Notes: a model not told the origin generated them from the sequence alone. Positions 32,702 through 42,032 are shown, numbered from the stretch's first letter. The stretch is 42,032 nucleotides of DNA from an uncultured Pseudacidovorax sp. (GCF_913773995.1 NZ_CAJYES010000260.1:1-42032), one strand, 5' to 3'. A program made the numbers and translations.

Positions 32702-35698
32702 TCAGTGCGGGATCAGCTCCGCATCCAGCTGCGTCTCCAGCACCTCGACCGGCTGCGGCCGGCCGAAGAGGAAGCCCTGGCACACGCGGCAGCCGTTGCG
32801 GGTCAGGAAGTCCAGCTGCGCGCGCGTCTCCACGCCCTCGGCCACCACCTCCAGATCGAGGTTGGCCGCCATGCCGATGAGGGTCTGCACGATCAGCTCG
32901 ATCTTGGGATTGGCGCCGATGCCGCTGACGAAGAACTTGTCGATCTTGATCTGGTGCAGCGGCAGTTGCGCCATGTACGACAGCGAGGAGTAGCCCGTGC
33001 CGAAGTCGTCCATCGAGAAGCGGATACCGATGGCGGCCAGCGACTTCATCTTGCGGATGGTCTCGGCGACCTCATCGTGCAGAAGGCTTTCGGTCAGCTC
33101 CAGCTTGAGCTTGGAGGGATCGGCACCGGTACGGATCAGCACCTCGCGCACCTTGTCCGCGAAGTCCTCCTTGCGGAACTGACGCGCACTCACGTTCACC
33201 GCCAGCGTGAGGTGGCGGCGGCGCGGATGGGTGCTCCAGTCGTCCAGCTGCTTGCAGGCCTGCTCCAGCGCCCACAGGCCGATGGGCGAGATCAGGCCGG
33301 TCTCTTCGGCCACGTCGATGAAGGCCGCCGGCGGGATCAGCCCACGCTGCGGATGCAGCCAGCGGATCAGCACCTCGGCGCCCACCACGCGCCCCTCGGT
33401 CGTGACCTGCGGCTGGTAGTGCAGCAGGAACTGGCCACGGGCCTTGAGGGCCGCGCGCAGCTCGCTCTCCAGCGAGGCCCGTGCATTGACGGTGGTCTGC
33501 ATGTCCGCCTCGAAGAAGCGCAGCACATCGCCGCCGGCGGTCTTGGCATGGAACATCGCGATGTCCGCCTGCTTGAGCAGATCGTCGAGCGAGGCGGAAC
33601 TGGCGCTGATCAGCGTGGCGCCGATGCTGCAGGTGCCGTGGTAGGTCATGGCCGGCAGCTGGATCGGCCTGCCCAGCTCGGCCAGCACGGCCTCGCCGAA
33701 GGCCTGGGTCTGCATCACGGCGGTGGCCGAATCGGCGCTCAGGCCTTCGATCAGGATGACGAACTCGTCACCGCCCAGCCGTGCCACGGTGTCGCCCTCG
33801 CGCATGAGCTGCTGCAGGCGCTGCGCCACCTGCTTGAGCAGTACGTCGCCGGCGTTGCGGCCCTGCGCGTCGTTGAGCGTCTTGAAGTGGTCCAGGTCCA
33901 GGAAGAGCAGCGCCGCCTGGCGCTCGCGCCGCACGTTGGCGTCGATGGCCGACTGCAGCCGGTGCAGCAGCATGCGGCGATTGGGCAGACCGGTGAGGTT
34001 GTCGTAGAAGGACAGGTGGTCGATCTGCAGCTGCGCCGACATGCGGTCGGTGATGTCGCGCAGGATGACGATGAAGCGCGCGTCGGCGCCCTCGCCCACC
34101 AGCTTGCGCGAAGCCGAGATCTCGAACCAGGCCGTGCCCTGCGAGGCCCTGCGCTCGAACTGCTTGCCGAACGAAAGCCCCTTGAGATACGCCTCGCGCA
34201 TGGCGGCCATGATCTGGATCGCCGCGTCGCCGGGCAGCACCTCGGCGAGCGTGCTGCCCACCGGGTCGCCGATGTCCAGCAGCGAGGCCCGCGCCGAATG
34301 GAAGCCGATGCAGCGCCCGTCCAGGCACAGCTCCAGCAGCACGTCGGGCAGCGCATCGAGCGTGGCCTGCAGCTGCGCCTTGCCTTCCAGGATGTCGGCC
34401 AGATGCCGGCGCTTCTCGCTGGTGTCGCGGTACACGCAGACCATGCCGCCGTTGGGCGTCGGGCTCTTGACGACGACCACGGTGCGGCCGTCGGGCAGTT
34501 CCAGCTCCTGCTCACCCGCCTGCGGCAGACTAGGCGGCATCAGCGCCACCTCTTCCGCGCTGCGCCCGGAGACGGCGCCTTCGACGGCCGCCATGGGCAT
34601 GCGCGCCTCGAGCGCCATGCGCGCCTGGGGAAAGATGTCGGCAAAGCGGCGGTTCCAGGCCGCCACCCGTCCTTCGGGGTCCAGCAGGACGAAGCCGTCG
34701 GACATGGATTCGAGCGCCTGGTCCAGCATGCCCTTGGCATGCAGGGCCTCGCGCCGGCGCATCCACTGCTCACGCAGCTGGTGCAGCGCATAGGCCGACA
34801 CGCCCATCACCATCAGCATGAGCAGCCCCGTCACGCCGACGATGAGGTTGCGCTCGGTGCGGAAGCCCTCCAGCACCTGCTCCATCGGCAGACCGGCGCT
34901 GAGCACGATGTCCTGGTTGAGCGTGGGGCGCAGCGCCAGCAGCGCGTCCTGACCCATCAGGCGCGAGTCGGCCCGCACGATGCCGCGCGCATCCGCAGCG
35001 CGGCGCAAGTCGGCCAACTTGGCAGCGCCTTCGGCGATCTCGCTTCGCGGGGGCACGCTGACCAGCAGGCCCTGGCTCAGGCTTTCGAGCGTGACCTCCA
35101 TGCCGTCGATGCCCGCACCATGGGCCAGCAGCCGCGCCAACGATGCCACCTGCACTTCGGCCAGCGCGATGCCTTGCGTGCCATCGGGCAGGCGGACCAT
35201 GCGGGTGAAGTACAGCACCTGCTGCGAAGTGCGCGGGCTCAGGGATGGTGCTGTCGTCATCAGCTCGGGCACCGGCTGGCTCATCAGGCGGGCGGTGAAG
35301 GCCGGCGGAAGTTGCACGGGGTCGCCGCGGGACGGCGACACCACGCTGCCGTCCGGACGCAGTACTTCCAGCCGCTCGACGAGCAGGCTGTGTCGGGCCA
35401 GCGATTGCATGTTGCGGGCCGCCCGCTCGGCCGCCGCCGCCATGTCCTCGTTGCCCACCGGACGCAGCAGCATGCCCAAGTCGGCCAGCAGCAGATCCAC
35501 GCCCAGCAGGTTCTGGTTGACCGCGGCGACGGAACCGCTGAGGAAGCGGTCGATCTGGTCGCGTGCGTCCTCCACGGCGCGGTTGCGCATCTCCAGCACC
35601 GCGAACACGGCCAGGCCGAACACCACCACGATGAACAGTGCGGCCAGCGCAAGCGTGGACGCGGCCAGTTGCCGCGGCGGTCCGTTCTTCGACTTCAT
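32702..35698 (-). CDS. Membrane PAS-GGDEF-EAL cyclic-di-GMP signalling protein
   Basis: A 998-residue protein with the order TM1 (13-37), a periplasmic domain of about 245 residues, TM2 (286-306), two PAS-like domains (about 325-430 and 440-550), GGDEF and EAL. GGDEF is intact (642-646) with an inhibitory RxxD site five residues before it (Arg633, Asp636), so diguanylate cyclase activity is likely. The EAL domain has EVL (775-777) for EAL, with ELTES and DDFGTGYS (897-904) intact, so phosphodiesterase activity is plausible. The ATG at 35698 overlaps the stop of the binding-protein gene as ATGA. The pair probably links an extracellular ligand to c-di-GMP output. Confidence 0.93.
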   Translation of the reverse strand: MKSKNGPPRQLAASTLALAALFIVVVFGLAVFAVLEMRNRAVEDARDQIDRFLSGSVAAVNQNLLGVDLLLADLGMLLRPVGNEDMAAAAERAARNMQSLARHSLLVERLEVLRPDGSVVSPSRGDPVQLPPAFTARLMSQPVPELMTTAPSLSPRTSQQVLYFTRMVRLPDGTQGIALAEVQVASLARLLAHGAGIDGMEVTLESLSQGLLVSVPPRSEIAEGAAKLADLRRAADARGIVRADSRLMGQDALLALRPTLNQDIVLSAGLPMEQVLEGFRTERNLIVGVTGLLMLMVMGVSAYALHQLREQWMRRREALHAKGMLDQALESMSDGFVLLDPEGRVAAWNRRFADIFPQARMALEARMPMAAVEGAVSGRSAEEVALMPPSLPQAGEQELELPDGRTVVVVKSPTPNGGMVCVYRDTSEKRRHLADILEGKAQLQATLDALPDVLLELCLDGRCIGFHSARASLLDIGDPVGSTLAEVLPGDAAIQIMAAMREAYLKGLSFGKQFERRASQGTAWFEISASRKLVGEGADARFIVILRDITDRMSAQLQIDHLSFYDNLTGLPNRRMLLHRLQSAIDANVRRERQAALLFLDLDHFKTLNDAQGRNAGDVLLKQVAQRLQQLMREGDTVARLGGDEFVILIEGLSADSATAVMQTQAFGEAVLAELGRPIQLPAMTYHGTCSIGATLISASSASLDDLLKQADIAMFHAKTAGGDVLRFFEADMQTTVNARASLESELRAALKARGQFLLHYQPQVTTEGRVVGAEVLIRWLHPQRGLIPPAAFIDVAEETGLISPIGLWALEQACKQLDDWSTHPRRRHLTLAVNVSARQFRKEDFADKVREVLIRTGADPSKLKLELTESLLHDEVAETIRKMKSLAAIGIRFSMDDFGTGYSSLSYMAQLPLHQIKIDKFFVSGIGANPKIELIVQTLIGMAANLDLEVVAEGVETRAQLDFLTRNGCRVCQGFLFGRPQPVEVLETQLDAELIPH

Positions 35699-36744
35699 GG
35701 CGTGCGCGCCGCCTTGGTGTCGATCACCGGTGCGATCGTGCGCTGCCACAGCCGCGTGCATTCGGCACCACAGCGTTGCAGCCAGTTCACGAGGATGGTG
35801 GAAGACAGGATCCGGCGGCGAAGGCGGTCGTCGTCGGCGCTGGGTGCGACCGCCACCATGGCGCCCGGCGTGCCACTTTCGCAGGCGCCGGCTCCGGTGT
35901 TGCAGGCGATGGCCAGGTCGGTATCGCGGATGGACTGGTCCCAGATGCGGCGCTCGAGTTGGGGCAGCTGCTGCTCCAGCACGATGCGCAGGTCGCCAGG
36001 GAGCACCGACCAGGCGTCGGCATTGGCACCGAAGATGGCCAGGCCCCAGTTGATCGGCATGGTGAAGAGCGACCGGGTGATGCGGTGCAGTCCCAGCGTG
36101 TTGCCGGACGCGCCGCCGGTGATCGCACAGTCGGTGTTGCCCGAGGTCATGTTGCTCATGAGCGCAGCAAACGCGGTCGGCACCGGCGTGCCGCCCAGCG
36201 CCTGGACGAAGTCGGCCTGTGTTCCACTGGAGACGCGCACACGCCGGCCCTTGAGATCGGTCAGGCCCTTCATGGGCGCCGCGCAGAAGATGACCTGCGC
36301 CGGATAGATGTACATGGCCAGCAGCTTCACATTGAAGCGCTCGCGCAACATGCGGTCCATTTCGGGCCGGAAGGCGTCGACCACGCGCCGAAGCGTGGCG
36401 GCGTCGGCGCTGAGGCCCGCCAGGTCGGGCAAGGCAAGGGCCGGATGCTCACCGCCCACCTGGCTGAGCAGCACAGTGCCGAAAGGCACCACGCCCGTCT
36501 CCAGCAGCGTGAGCATCTTGTTGCCAGGCACGCCGGCCTGGTCGAAGGGCGCGATGGTGGCCGCCACGCGGCCCTGCATCAGCGCCGGAAGGGCCTGTGT
36601 CCAGAAGACGGACTCGTGCTGGTCGTACTGCGGCAGGCCCGCCAGCCCTCCCACGACACGCAGTTGCAGGGGCGCGTCCTGCCCTGCCGCAGGCCAGGCG
36701 GCGATCCAGAAACAGCAGCAAAAAATCCTCAGCAAGAGGCGCAT
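35695..36744 (-). CDS. TRAP/DctP-like periplasmic solute-binding protein coupled to the c-di-GMP gene
   Basis: A 349-residue protein with a Sec signal peptide (MRLLLRIFCCCFWIAAWPAAG, cleavage near residue 21). A DctP-type fold is indicated by LTDLKGRRVRVSSGTQADFVQALGGTPVP, AALMSNMTSGNTDCAITGG and NWGLAIFG. No DctQ/DctM permease is nearby. Instead its stop codon overlaps the start of the PAS-GGDEF-EAL gene, so it is likely a sensory binding protein that presents ligand to that receptor. It is divergent from the gene at 36946 across a 201-nt region with a long-armed inverted repeat. Confidence 0.85.
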   Translation of the reverse strand: MRLLLRIFCCCFWIAAWPAAGQDAPLQLRVVGGLAGLPQYDQHESVFWTQALPALMQGRVAATIAPFDQAGVPGNKMLTLLETGVVPFGTVLLSQVGGEHPALALPDLAGLSADAATLRRVVDAFRPEMDRMLRERFNVKLLAMYIYPAQVIFCAAPMKGLTDLKGRRVRVSSGTQADFVQALGGTPVPTAFAALMSNMTSGNTDCAITGGASGNTLGLHRITRSLFTMPINWGLAIFGANADAWSVLPGDLRIVLEQQLPQLERRIWDQSIRDTDLAIACNTGAGACESGTPGAMVAVAPSADDDRLRRRILSSTILVNWLQRCGAECTRLWQRTIAPVIDTKAARTP

Positions 36745-36810
36745 GGGGCAGAAATGAACAGGCGGCGCGCAGTCAATTCCTGCATCTTGAAGAGGAAATC
36801 GTCATGTTGC

Positions 36811-36848
36811 AAATTGTGTCCTAATGATTGAGCTCAAAGACACAATTT
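36811..36848. promoter_or_regulatory. 10-bp inverted repeat in an AT-rich divergent intergenic region
   Basis: AAATTGTGTC (36811-36820) and GACACAATTT (36839-36848) are perfect inverted arms separated by 18 nt. The surrounding stretch (about 36800-36870) is clearly more AT-rich than the rest of the window. It lies between the DctP-like gene and the unrecognised gene at 36946, so it may be an operator for both. It could also form an RNA stem-loop. Confidence 0.6.
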
Positions 36849-36945
36849 TGGAAACCTTAAGTATTCGTTGCGCCATTGCGGCCGAGGAATATGTTGCAGA
36901 CCTGCCTACACTGCCTCTTCTTCGGCATTTCCCTGCGGAACTTTC

Positions 36946-37554
36946 ATGGACTTTCTGGCCTTGCTGGCCCTGGCCGCGTTTGGCCTGCACCTGTTGAAAC
37001 GGCGCGATCAACAACGTCGTGTCGCCCTTCTCGCCGCACGGCTGGCGCCCTACCGCATCGAACCGCAGATGGAAACGCTGCTCGACGGCTACCTTCGGTG
37101 GCTGGACGAAAGCGACGAGGACCGACGCCAGCAAATCTGGCAGACCCTGTGCGCGACGGAGGCGCTGCTGGCCGAACAGCTCAAGCGTTTTTCGGACGAC
37201 ATGGCGTCGCTCGATGCACCGCTGGCCCAGGTGAGCAAGCTGCCGATGTGGCTGCCGTGGGCACAGCCGCTGTTGTCGGGGCGGCTGCTGTTCGATGTGC
37301 GGCGTGCCTTCGCCATCCATGCGAAGGGCATCGCGGCCGTGGCGGCCAACGAGCCCGGGCTGGCCGACAAGCCGCGGGCCTTCATGATGAGTGCCGAGCT
37401 GCTGCTGCTGCAGCACACCTGCCATTGGTTCTGCCGCTCCAAGGCGGTGGCCAGCGCGCGCTTGCTGGCCCGGCACGGCACCTCGTACGAGCAGGTGCTG
37501 GCCTCGGTGTCGCCGCGCACGCTCAGCGACTACCTGGCACTCATCGGTCGCTGA
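36946..37554 (+). CDS. Unrecognised N-terminally anchored protein
   Basis: A 202-residue protein with one N-terminal hydrophobic segment (MDFLALLALAAFGLHLL) followed by a basic stretch (KRRDQQRR) and a mostly helical cytosolic part. Two Cys and a His sit near residues 165-170 (HTCHWFC). I do not recognise a family. Codon usage matches its neighbours, and GGAA lies shortly before the ATG. A longer frame from 36868 is open, but the ATG at 36946 starts the hydrophobic helix directly. The stop codon abuts the convergent pcaF stop with no gap. Confidence 0.65.
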   Translation: MDFLALLALAAFGLHLLKRRDQQRRVALLAARLAPYRIEPQMETLLDGYLRWLDESDEDRRQQIWQTLCATEALLAEQLKRFSDDMASLDAPLAQVSKLPMWLPWAQPLLSGRLLFDVRRAFAIHAKGIAAVAANEPGLADKPRAFMMSAELLLLQHTCHWFCRSKAVASARLLARHGTSYEQVLASVSPRTLSDYLALIGR

Positions 37555-38760
<1,206 letters not shown>

Positions 38761-38801
38761 GCGAAAGGTCTCCTTGAGAATCGGATGAAAAGAGGGGGTG
38801 T

Positions 38802-39461
38802 TCAGTCGGCGGCCGCGTCGTCGGCGATGGGCAGGCCCACCAGGCGCTCGAGCTCCTGCAGCGACAGGCCCGGCACGCGGTCGATGCAGCGCAGGCCCTG
38901 CGGCGTGCAGGCCAGTGTCGCCAGGTCGGTGTAGATGCGCTTGACGCACGCGAGACCGGTAAGCGGATAACTGCACTGCGCCACCACCTTGCTCACGCCC
39001 TGCTTGGTCAGCAGGTCCATCATGACCCAGGTCTGCTTGGCGCCGGTGGCCAGATCCATGGCGCCGCCGACGGCCGGGATGGCGCCGGGCTCGCCGGTGC
39101 TCCAGTTGGCCAGGTCGCCCGTGGCGCTGACCTGGAAGGCGCCCAGCACGCAGATGTCGATGTGGCCGCCGCGCATCATGGCGAAGCTGTCGGCATGGTG
39201 GAAAAACGCGCCGCCCGGCAGCAGCGTCACCGGCTGCTTGCCGGCGTTGATGAGGTCGTAGTCCTCCTCGCCCGCGGCCGGCGCCGGGCCCATGCCCAGG
39301 ATGCCGTTCTCGCTGTGCAGCACCACCTCACGGCCCGCGGGCAGGTGGTTGGCCACCAGCGTAGGCTGGCCGATGCCGAGGTTGACGACGGCACCGTCGA
39401 AGATGTCCTGCGCCACGCGGGCGGCCAGCTGGTCCTTGGTTCGGCGTTGGTAGTCGGCCAT
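38802..39461 (-). CDS. pcaJ: 3-oxoadipate CoA-transferase subunit B
   Basis: A 219-residue beta subunit of the succinyl-CoA:3-oxoadipate CoA-transferase. The catalytic Glu is Glu51 in the SENG motif (LHSENGILG). GGHIDICVLGAFQVSATGDLANW and the C-terminal CVKRIYTDLA segment match the family. The start is ATG 39461, which shares one base with the pcaI stop. A GTG three bases earlier is an alternative. Tight overlap ensures equal subunit synthesis. Confidence 0.94.
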   Translation of the reverse strand: MADYQRRTKDQLAARVAQDIFDGAVVNLGIGQPTLVANHLPAGREVVLHSENGILGMGPAPAAGEEDYDLINAGKQPVTLLPGGAFFHHADSFAMMRGGHIDICVLGAFQVSATGDLANWSTGEPGAIPAVGGAMDLATGAKQTWVMMDLLTKQGVSKVVAQCSYPLTGLACVKRIYTDLATLACTPQGLRCIDRVPGLSLQELERLVGLPIADDAAAD

Positions 39462-40168
39462 CACGCCACCTCCTTCTTCTTGAAGCCGCCGGCCTGGGTG
39501 GCCGTGCGATCGATCTTCACGACGCGGCTGACGAAGATGCCGGGCGTGACGATGGCCTCGGGGTCGAGCGTGCCCAGCTCGACCACCTCGTGCACCGTGG
39601 CGACGGTCTTCTTCGCGGCCATGGCCATCACCGGACCGAAGTTGCGCGCGGCCTTGCGGTAGCTGAGGTTGCCCCAGCGGTCGCCGCGCTCGGCCTTGAT
39701 GAGGGCCAGGTCGCCGTGGATCGGGTACTCCAGCACGTAGTGGCGGCCGTCGATGACGCGGGTCTCGCGGCCGGCGGCCAGTTCGGTGCCGTAGCCGGTC
39801 GGGCAGAAGAAGGCACCGATGCCGGCACCGGCGGCGCGGATGCGCTCGGCCAGATTGCCCTGGGGCACCAACTCCAGCTCGATCTTGCCGGCGCGGTAGA
39901 GGCCATCGAAGACGAAGCTGTCGGCCTGCCGCGGGAAGCTGCAGATGATCTTGCGCACCCGTCCGGCCTTGAGCAGCGCGGCCAAGCCGGCCTCGCCGTT
40001 GCCGGCGTTGTTGTTGACCACCGTGAGCTCGCGCGCACCTTGCGCGATCAGGCCGTCGATCAGCGCGTCCGGGATGCCGGCGGTGCCGAAGCCACCGATC
40101 AGCACCGTGGCGCCATCGGCTGTGCCCTGGAGCGCCTCCTCCACCGAGGCGGCGAGTTTGTCGATCAT
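39461..40168 (-). CDS. pcaI: 3-oxoadipate CoA-transferase subunit A
   Basis: A 235-residue alpha subunit with the CoA-binding GGFGTAGIP motif near residue 25, NNAGNGEAGLAALL, and the FCPTGYGTELAAG stretch. With PcaJ it transfers CoA from succinyl-CoA to 3-oxoadipate, giving the substrate of PcaF. AAGGAA precedes the ATG at 40168. The open frame continues far upstream but overlaps the operator and regulator, so it is not used. It is the first gene of the pcaIJF transcript, divergent from the IclR regulator. Confidence 0.94.
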   Translation of the reverse strand: MIDKLAASVEEALQGTADGATVLIGGFGTAGIPDALIDGLIAQGARELTVVNNNAGNGEAGLAALLKAGRVRKIICSFPRQADSFVFDGLYRAGKIELELVPQGNLAERIRAAGAGIGAFFCPTGYGTELAAGRETRVIDGRHYVLEYPIHGDLALIKAERGDRWGNLSYRKAARNFGPVMAMAAKKTVATVHEVVELGTLDPEAIVTPGIFVSRVVKIDRTATQAGGFKKKEVA

Positions 40169-40251
40169 GCGGGGTTCCTTCTTCAGGGACGTCGGCCCTT
40201 GCAGGCGCAGACGCGGGTCATGGAAAGTCGACGGAGAGCTTCGCGAAAAAA

Positions 40252-40290
40252 TGTTCGCTATAAGAACATTTGTTCTTAGAATGAATTCTA
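40252..40290. promoter_or_regulatory. IclR-type (PcaR/PcaU-like) operator with three TGTTC half-sites
   Basis: TAAGAACA (40261-40268), a 2-nt spacer and TGTTCTTA (40271-40278) form a perfect 8-bp-arm palindrome. An additional TGTTC half-site lies just before it (40252-40256), and a second dyad TAGAAT/ATTCTA (40277-40282 with 40285-40290) overlaps its right edge. As I recall, PcaU-type IclR regulators use a palindrome plus one extra direct repeat, which fits. The region separates divergent pcaI and the regulator gene. Confidence 0.75.
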
Positions 40291-40306
40291 GCCCGCCTGC
40301 ACGAAC

Positions 40307-41101
40307 ATGCCATCCTCCTTTCCTTCTGCCGACCTTCCCGAAGCGCCACGACCCGGCGACGGCTTCGTGCAGTCCTTCGCCCGCGGCCTTCAGGTCATCC
40401 GCTCCTTCAGCGCCAGCGCGCCCCGGCAGACGCTGAGCGAAGTGGCCGCCGCCAGCGGCCTCACCCGCGCCGGGGCCCGACGCATCCTGCTCACGCTGCA
40501 GACGCTGGGCTACGTGGAAAGCGACGGCCGCCTTTTCTTCCTCACCGCGCGCATCCTGGACCTGGGCTTCGCCTACCTGTCCTCCATGCCGATCTGGAAC
40601 CGGGCCGAGCCGGTGATGGAGTCGCTGGTGGCCCAGGTCAAGGAGTCGTGCTCGGCCGCCGTGCTTGAGGGCACCGACGTGGTCTACGTGATGCGCGTGC
40701 CCACGCACAAGATCATGCGCATCAACGTGGGCATCGGCTCGCGCCTGCCGGCCTACTGCACCTCCATGGGCCGCGTGCTGCTGGCCGCCCTGCCCGAGGA
40801 CGAACTGCAGCGCCGCCTGGCCGCCTCGCCCATTGCTGCGCTCACGCGCCACACGCTGACCGATCCCGAGGCCATCGGCGCCCGGATCGCCCAGGCGCGG
40901 CGACAGGGCTGGTGCCTGGTCAACCAGGAACTGGAGGAAGGGCTGATCTCCATCGCCGCGCCGGTGCGCGACCGCGCCGGCCGGGTGCTGGCCGCGCTCA
41001 ACATCAGCGGCCAGGCCAACCGGACCAGCGCCAAGGTGATGCAGGACAGCCTGCTGCCACCCTTGCTGGACGCCGCGGCGCGGGTGTCCAGCCTGCTGTA
41101 G
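40307..41101 (+). CDS. IclR family regulator of the beta-ketoadipate pathway (PcaR/PobR type)
   Basis: A 264-residue IclR regulator. The N-terminal winged helix reads FARGLQVIRSFSASAPRQTLSEVAAASGLTRAGARRILLTLQTLGYV. The effector domain follows, with VPTHKIMRINVGIGSRLPAYCTSMGRVLLA and ELEEGLISIAAPVRDRAGRVLAALNIS, the spelling seen in PcaR, PcaU, PobR and CatR-type members. Divergence from pcaIJF and the triple half-site operator support local control, probably induced by beta-ketoadipate or protocatechuate. The ATG at 40307 is 17 nt past the operator, so autoregulation is likely. Confidence 0.92.
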   Translation: MPSSFPSADLPEAPRPGDGFVQSFARGLQVIRSFSASAPRQTLSEVAAASGLTRAGARRILLTLQTLGYVESDGRLFFLTARILDLGFAYLSSMPIWNRAEPVMESLVAQVKESCSAAVLEGTDVVYVMRVPTHKIMRINVGIGSRLPAYCTSMGRVLLAALPEDELQRRLAASPIAALTRHTLTDPEAIGARIAQARRQGWCLVNQELEEGLISIAAPVRDRAGRVLAALNISGQANRTSAKVMQDSLLPPLLDAAARVSSLL

Positions 41102-41255
41102 AAGCCTGGGTGCGCGCCCGTTGTCTTGATCTAGCACAATACAAGAGGGGATGGCGCTGTCCAGAATCGCGCGCCATGCTCGCTCCCTCTCCGCTTCCAC
41201 GACCCTCCTGGCGACAGCGTTCGCCCACGCCCTCCAGGGCTTAAAGGTGGCTTCC

Positions 41256-42032
41256 ATGAGCGCAGCGCCGTCCGCCCCGCCCTCCGACTGGGGCAGCCTC
41301 CAACCACGGCACGCGATGGCCACGCCGGCGCTTCCCGAGCCGCAGCCTGCGCAGCTCCCCCGCGCCTGGTATCTGCGGGTGGGCGCCGTGGTGGCGTTGC
41401 TGCTCGCCGGCCTCACCCTCACCTACCTGCGGGCCGATCCGGCGCCGGCCAGCGCGCACATGGCCTTCCTGTGCCAGCTGCTGAGCGTGCGCGAGACCGA
41501 TGCCGGCTTCGACACGCTGCTGCTCTCGCTGCAGGCCGGGCGCACCGCCGATGACCGGCCGCTGTCGCAGTTCGCCACCCGGGCCACCGGGCAGATCGAG
41601 CAGCTGGAAGCCCTGTCCGCCGTGGTGCCGGCCGGCGACCGCCCAGGTCTGAAGCAGGCGCTCGAGGCCTTGCGCAAGGCCGTGGACGCCAAGGCCGCGG
41701 GCCTGCCGGACTTCCGGCGCAACCACCTCGGCCTGATGCAGGCGCAGGCCGGCCTGCCCACCGCCGCGCAGGAGCTGCTGCAAGCGACCGAGAACACACC
41801 ACTGCAAGGCGCCGCCCAGCGCTATGTGCTGGGCTTCCTGCCCGGCAGCAACGACACCGATGGAGCGCAGGAGGCGGCCCAGGCCCTGCGCGCGGCCGCC
41901 GAGGCCGCCCCTGCGCTGGCGCTTCCCGTGCAGCGCCTGCTCGCCCAGGGCGATGCCATCCATCAGCTGCGCGCCGCCCGCGATGGCGCGGTCGATGCGG
42001 TGAGGCGCCTGGACACCACGGCCCGCATCCAG
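41256..42032 (+). CDS. One-TM sensory-type protein, 5' part (runs off the window)
   Basis: The frame opens at ATG 41256 after AAAGGTGG (41243-41250) and stays open to the window end (259 codons). A Pro/Ala-rich cytosolic N-terminus of about 38 residues is followed by a transmembrane helix (about 42-60, VGAVVALLLAGLTLTYL). After it comes a long Ala/Leu-rich helical region starting LCQLLSVRETDAGFDTLLLSLQAG. The layout resembles the all-helical periplasmic sensor of a membrane kinase, diguanylate cyclase or chemoreceptor. A DAHL-type sensor is one possibility, but the output domain is outside the window. The antisense frame is a shadow. Confidence 0.65.
   Translation, partial: MSAAPSAPPSDWGSLQPRHAMATPALPEPQPAQLPRAWYLRVGAVVALLLAGLTLTYLRADPAPASAHMAFLCQLLSVRETDAGFDTLLLSLQAGRTADDRPLSQFATRATGQIEQLEALSAVVPAGDRPGLKQALEALRKAVDAKAAGLPDFRRNHLGLMQAQAGLPTAAQELLQATENTPLQGAAQRYVLGFLPGSNDTDGAQEAAQALRAAAEAAPALALPVQRLLAQGDAIHQLRAARDGAVDAVRRLDTTARIQ

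Noticed and set aside
32705-36307. 1200-aa plus-strand frame
   Set aside because: It is the antisense shadow of the PAS-GGDEF-EAL and binding-protein genes. The minus-strand genes have clear motifs and an ATGA junction.
39461-41422. 653-aa frame extending pcaI upstream
   Set aside because: The extension runs through the operator and antisense to the IclR regulator. ATG 40168 has a good ribosome-binding site and the family N-terminus.
41241-41963. 240-aa minus-strand frame at the right edge
   Set aside because: The plus-strand frame from 41256 has a ribosome-binding site, a transmembrane helix and is open to the window end. The minus frame is low-complexity.

Overview
The window is a GC-rich, densely packed chromosomal segment of a betaproteobacterium. 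It is most likely from the Burkholderiales, Comamonadaceae-like. The indicators are the cytochrome oxidase assembly gene order (coxB-coxA-ctaG-DUF2970-coxC, then SURF1-ctaA-ctaB-SCO), an orphan Bug-type solute receptor, RpoH under a CIRCE element, and protocatechuate-branch aromatic catabolism genes. No rRNA, tRNA, CRISPR array, insertion sequence or prophage was seen.

Layout. Positions 1-2420 hold the 3' part of a low-complexity Gly/Leu/Asp repeat protein, then rpoH preceded by a perfect CIRCE inverted repeat and followed by an intrinsic terminator. Positions 2474-12452 are a respiratory block, almost all on the minus strand, encoding an aa3-type cytochrome c oxidase with a cytochrome c domain fused to subunit II, plus haem A synthesis and copper insertion factors. 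A divergent DUF2909 gene and a bidirectional terminator split it into two units. Positions 12524-19086 hold mixed housekeeping genes: a BioC-like methyltransferase, ComF, TrmL, a small exported protein, a MaoC hydratase, a ParA-like ATPase and a KefF-KefC pair.

Positions 19099-30789 look like a phenylpropenoid (hydroxycinnamate) catabolic island. It contains an amidohydrolase divergent from an enoyl-CoA hydratase, a feruloyl-CoA-synthetase-like ligase, a short-chain dehydrogenase, two MHETase/tannase-like lipoprotein esterases flanking a Bug receptor, an acyl-CoA dehydrogenase and a MarR regulator. The inferred logic is that outer esterases release the aromatic acid, the ligase activates it, and hydratase plus dehydrogenase oxidise the side chain. 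No aldehyde dehydrogenase or dedicated aryl thiolase is next to them, so the side-chain cleavage step is open and the amidohydrolase is a candidate. Positions 37555-41101 hold the end of the beta-ketoadipate pathway (pcaF, pcaJ, pcaI) divergent from an IclR-type regulator. This would convert ring-cleavage products to succinyl-CoA and acetyl-CoA.

Between these two catabolic blocks (30969-37554) lie a short-chain dehydrogenase, a TSUP permease, a DctP-like periplasmic binding protein translationally coupled to a PAS-GGDEF-EAL membrane protein (a probable ligand-to-c-di-GMP signalling pair), and an unrecognised membrane-anchored protein. The window ends inside a gene for a one-TM, helix-rich sensory-type protein. 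Three related intergenic repeat elements and one pair of REP-like hairpins lie only in the catabolic half.
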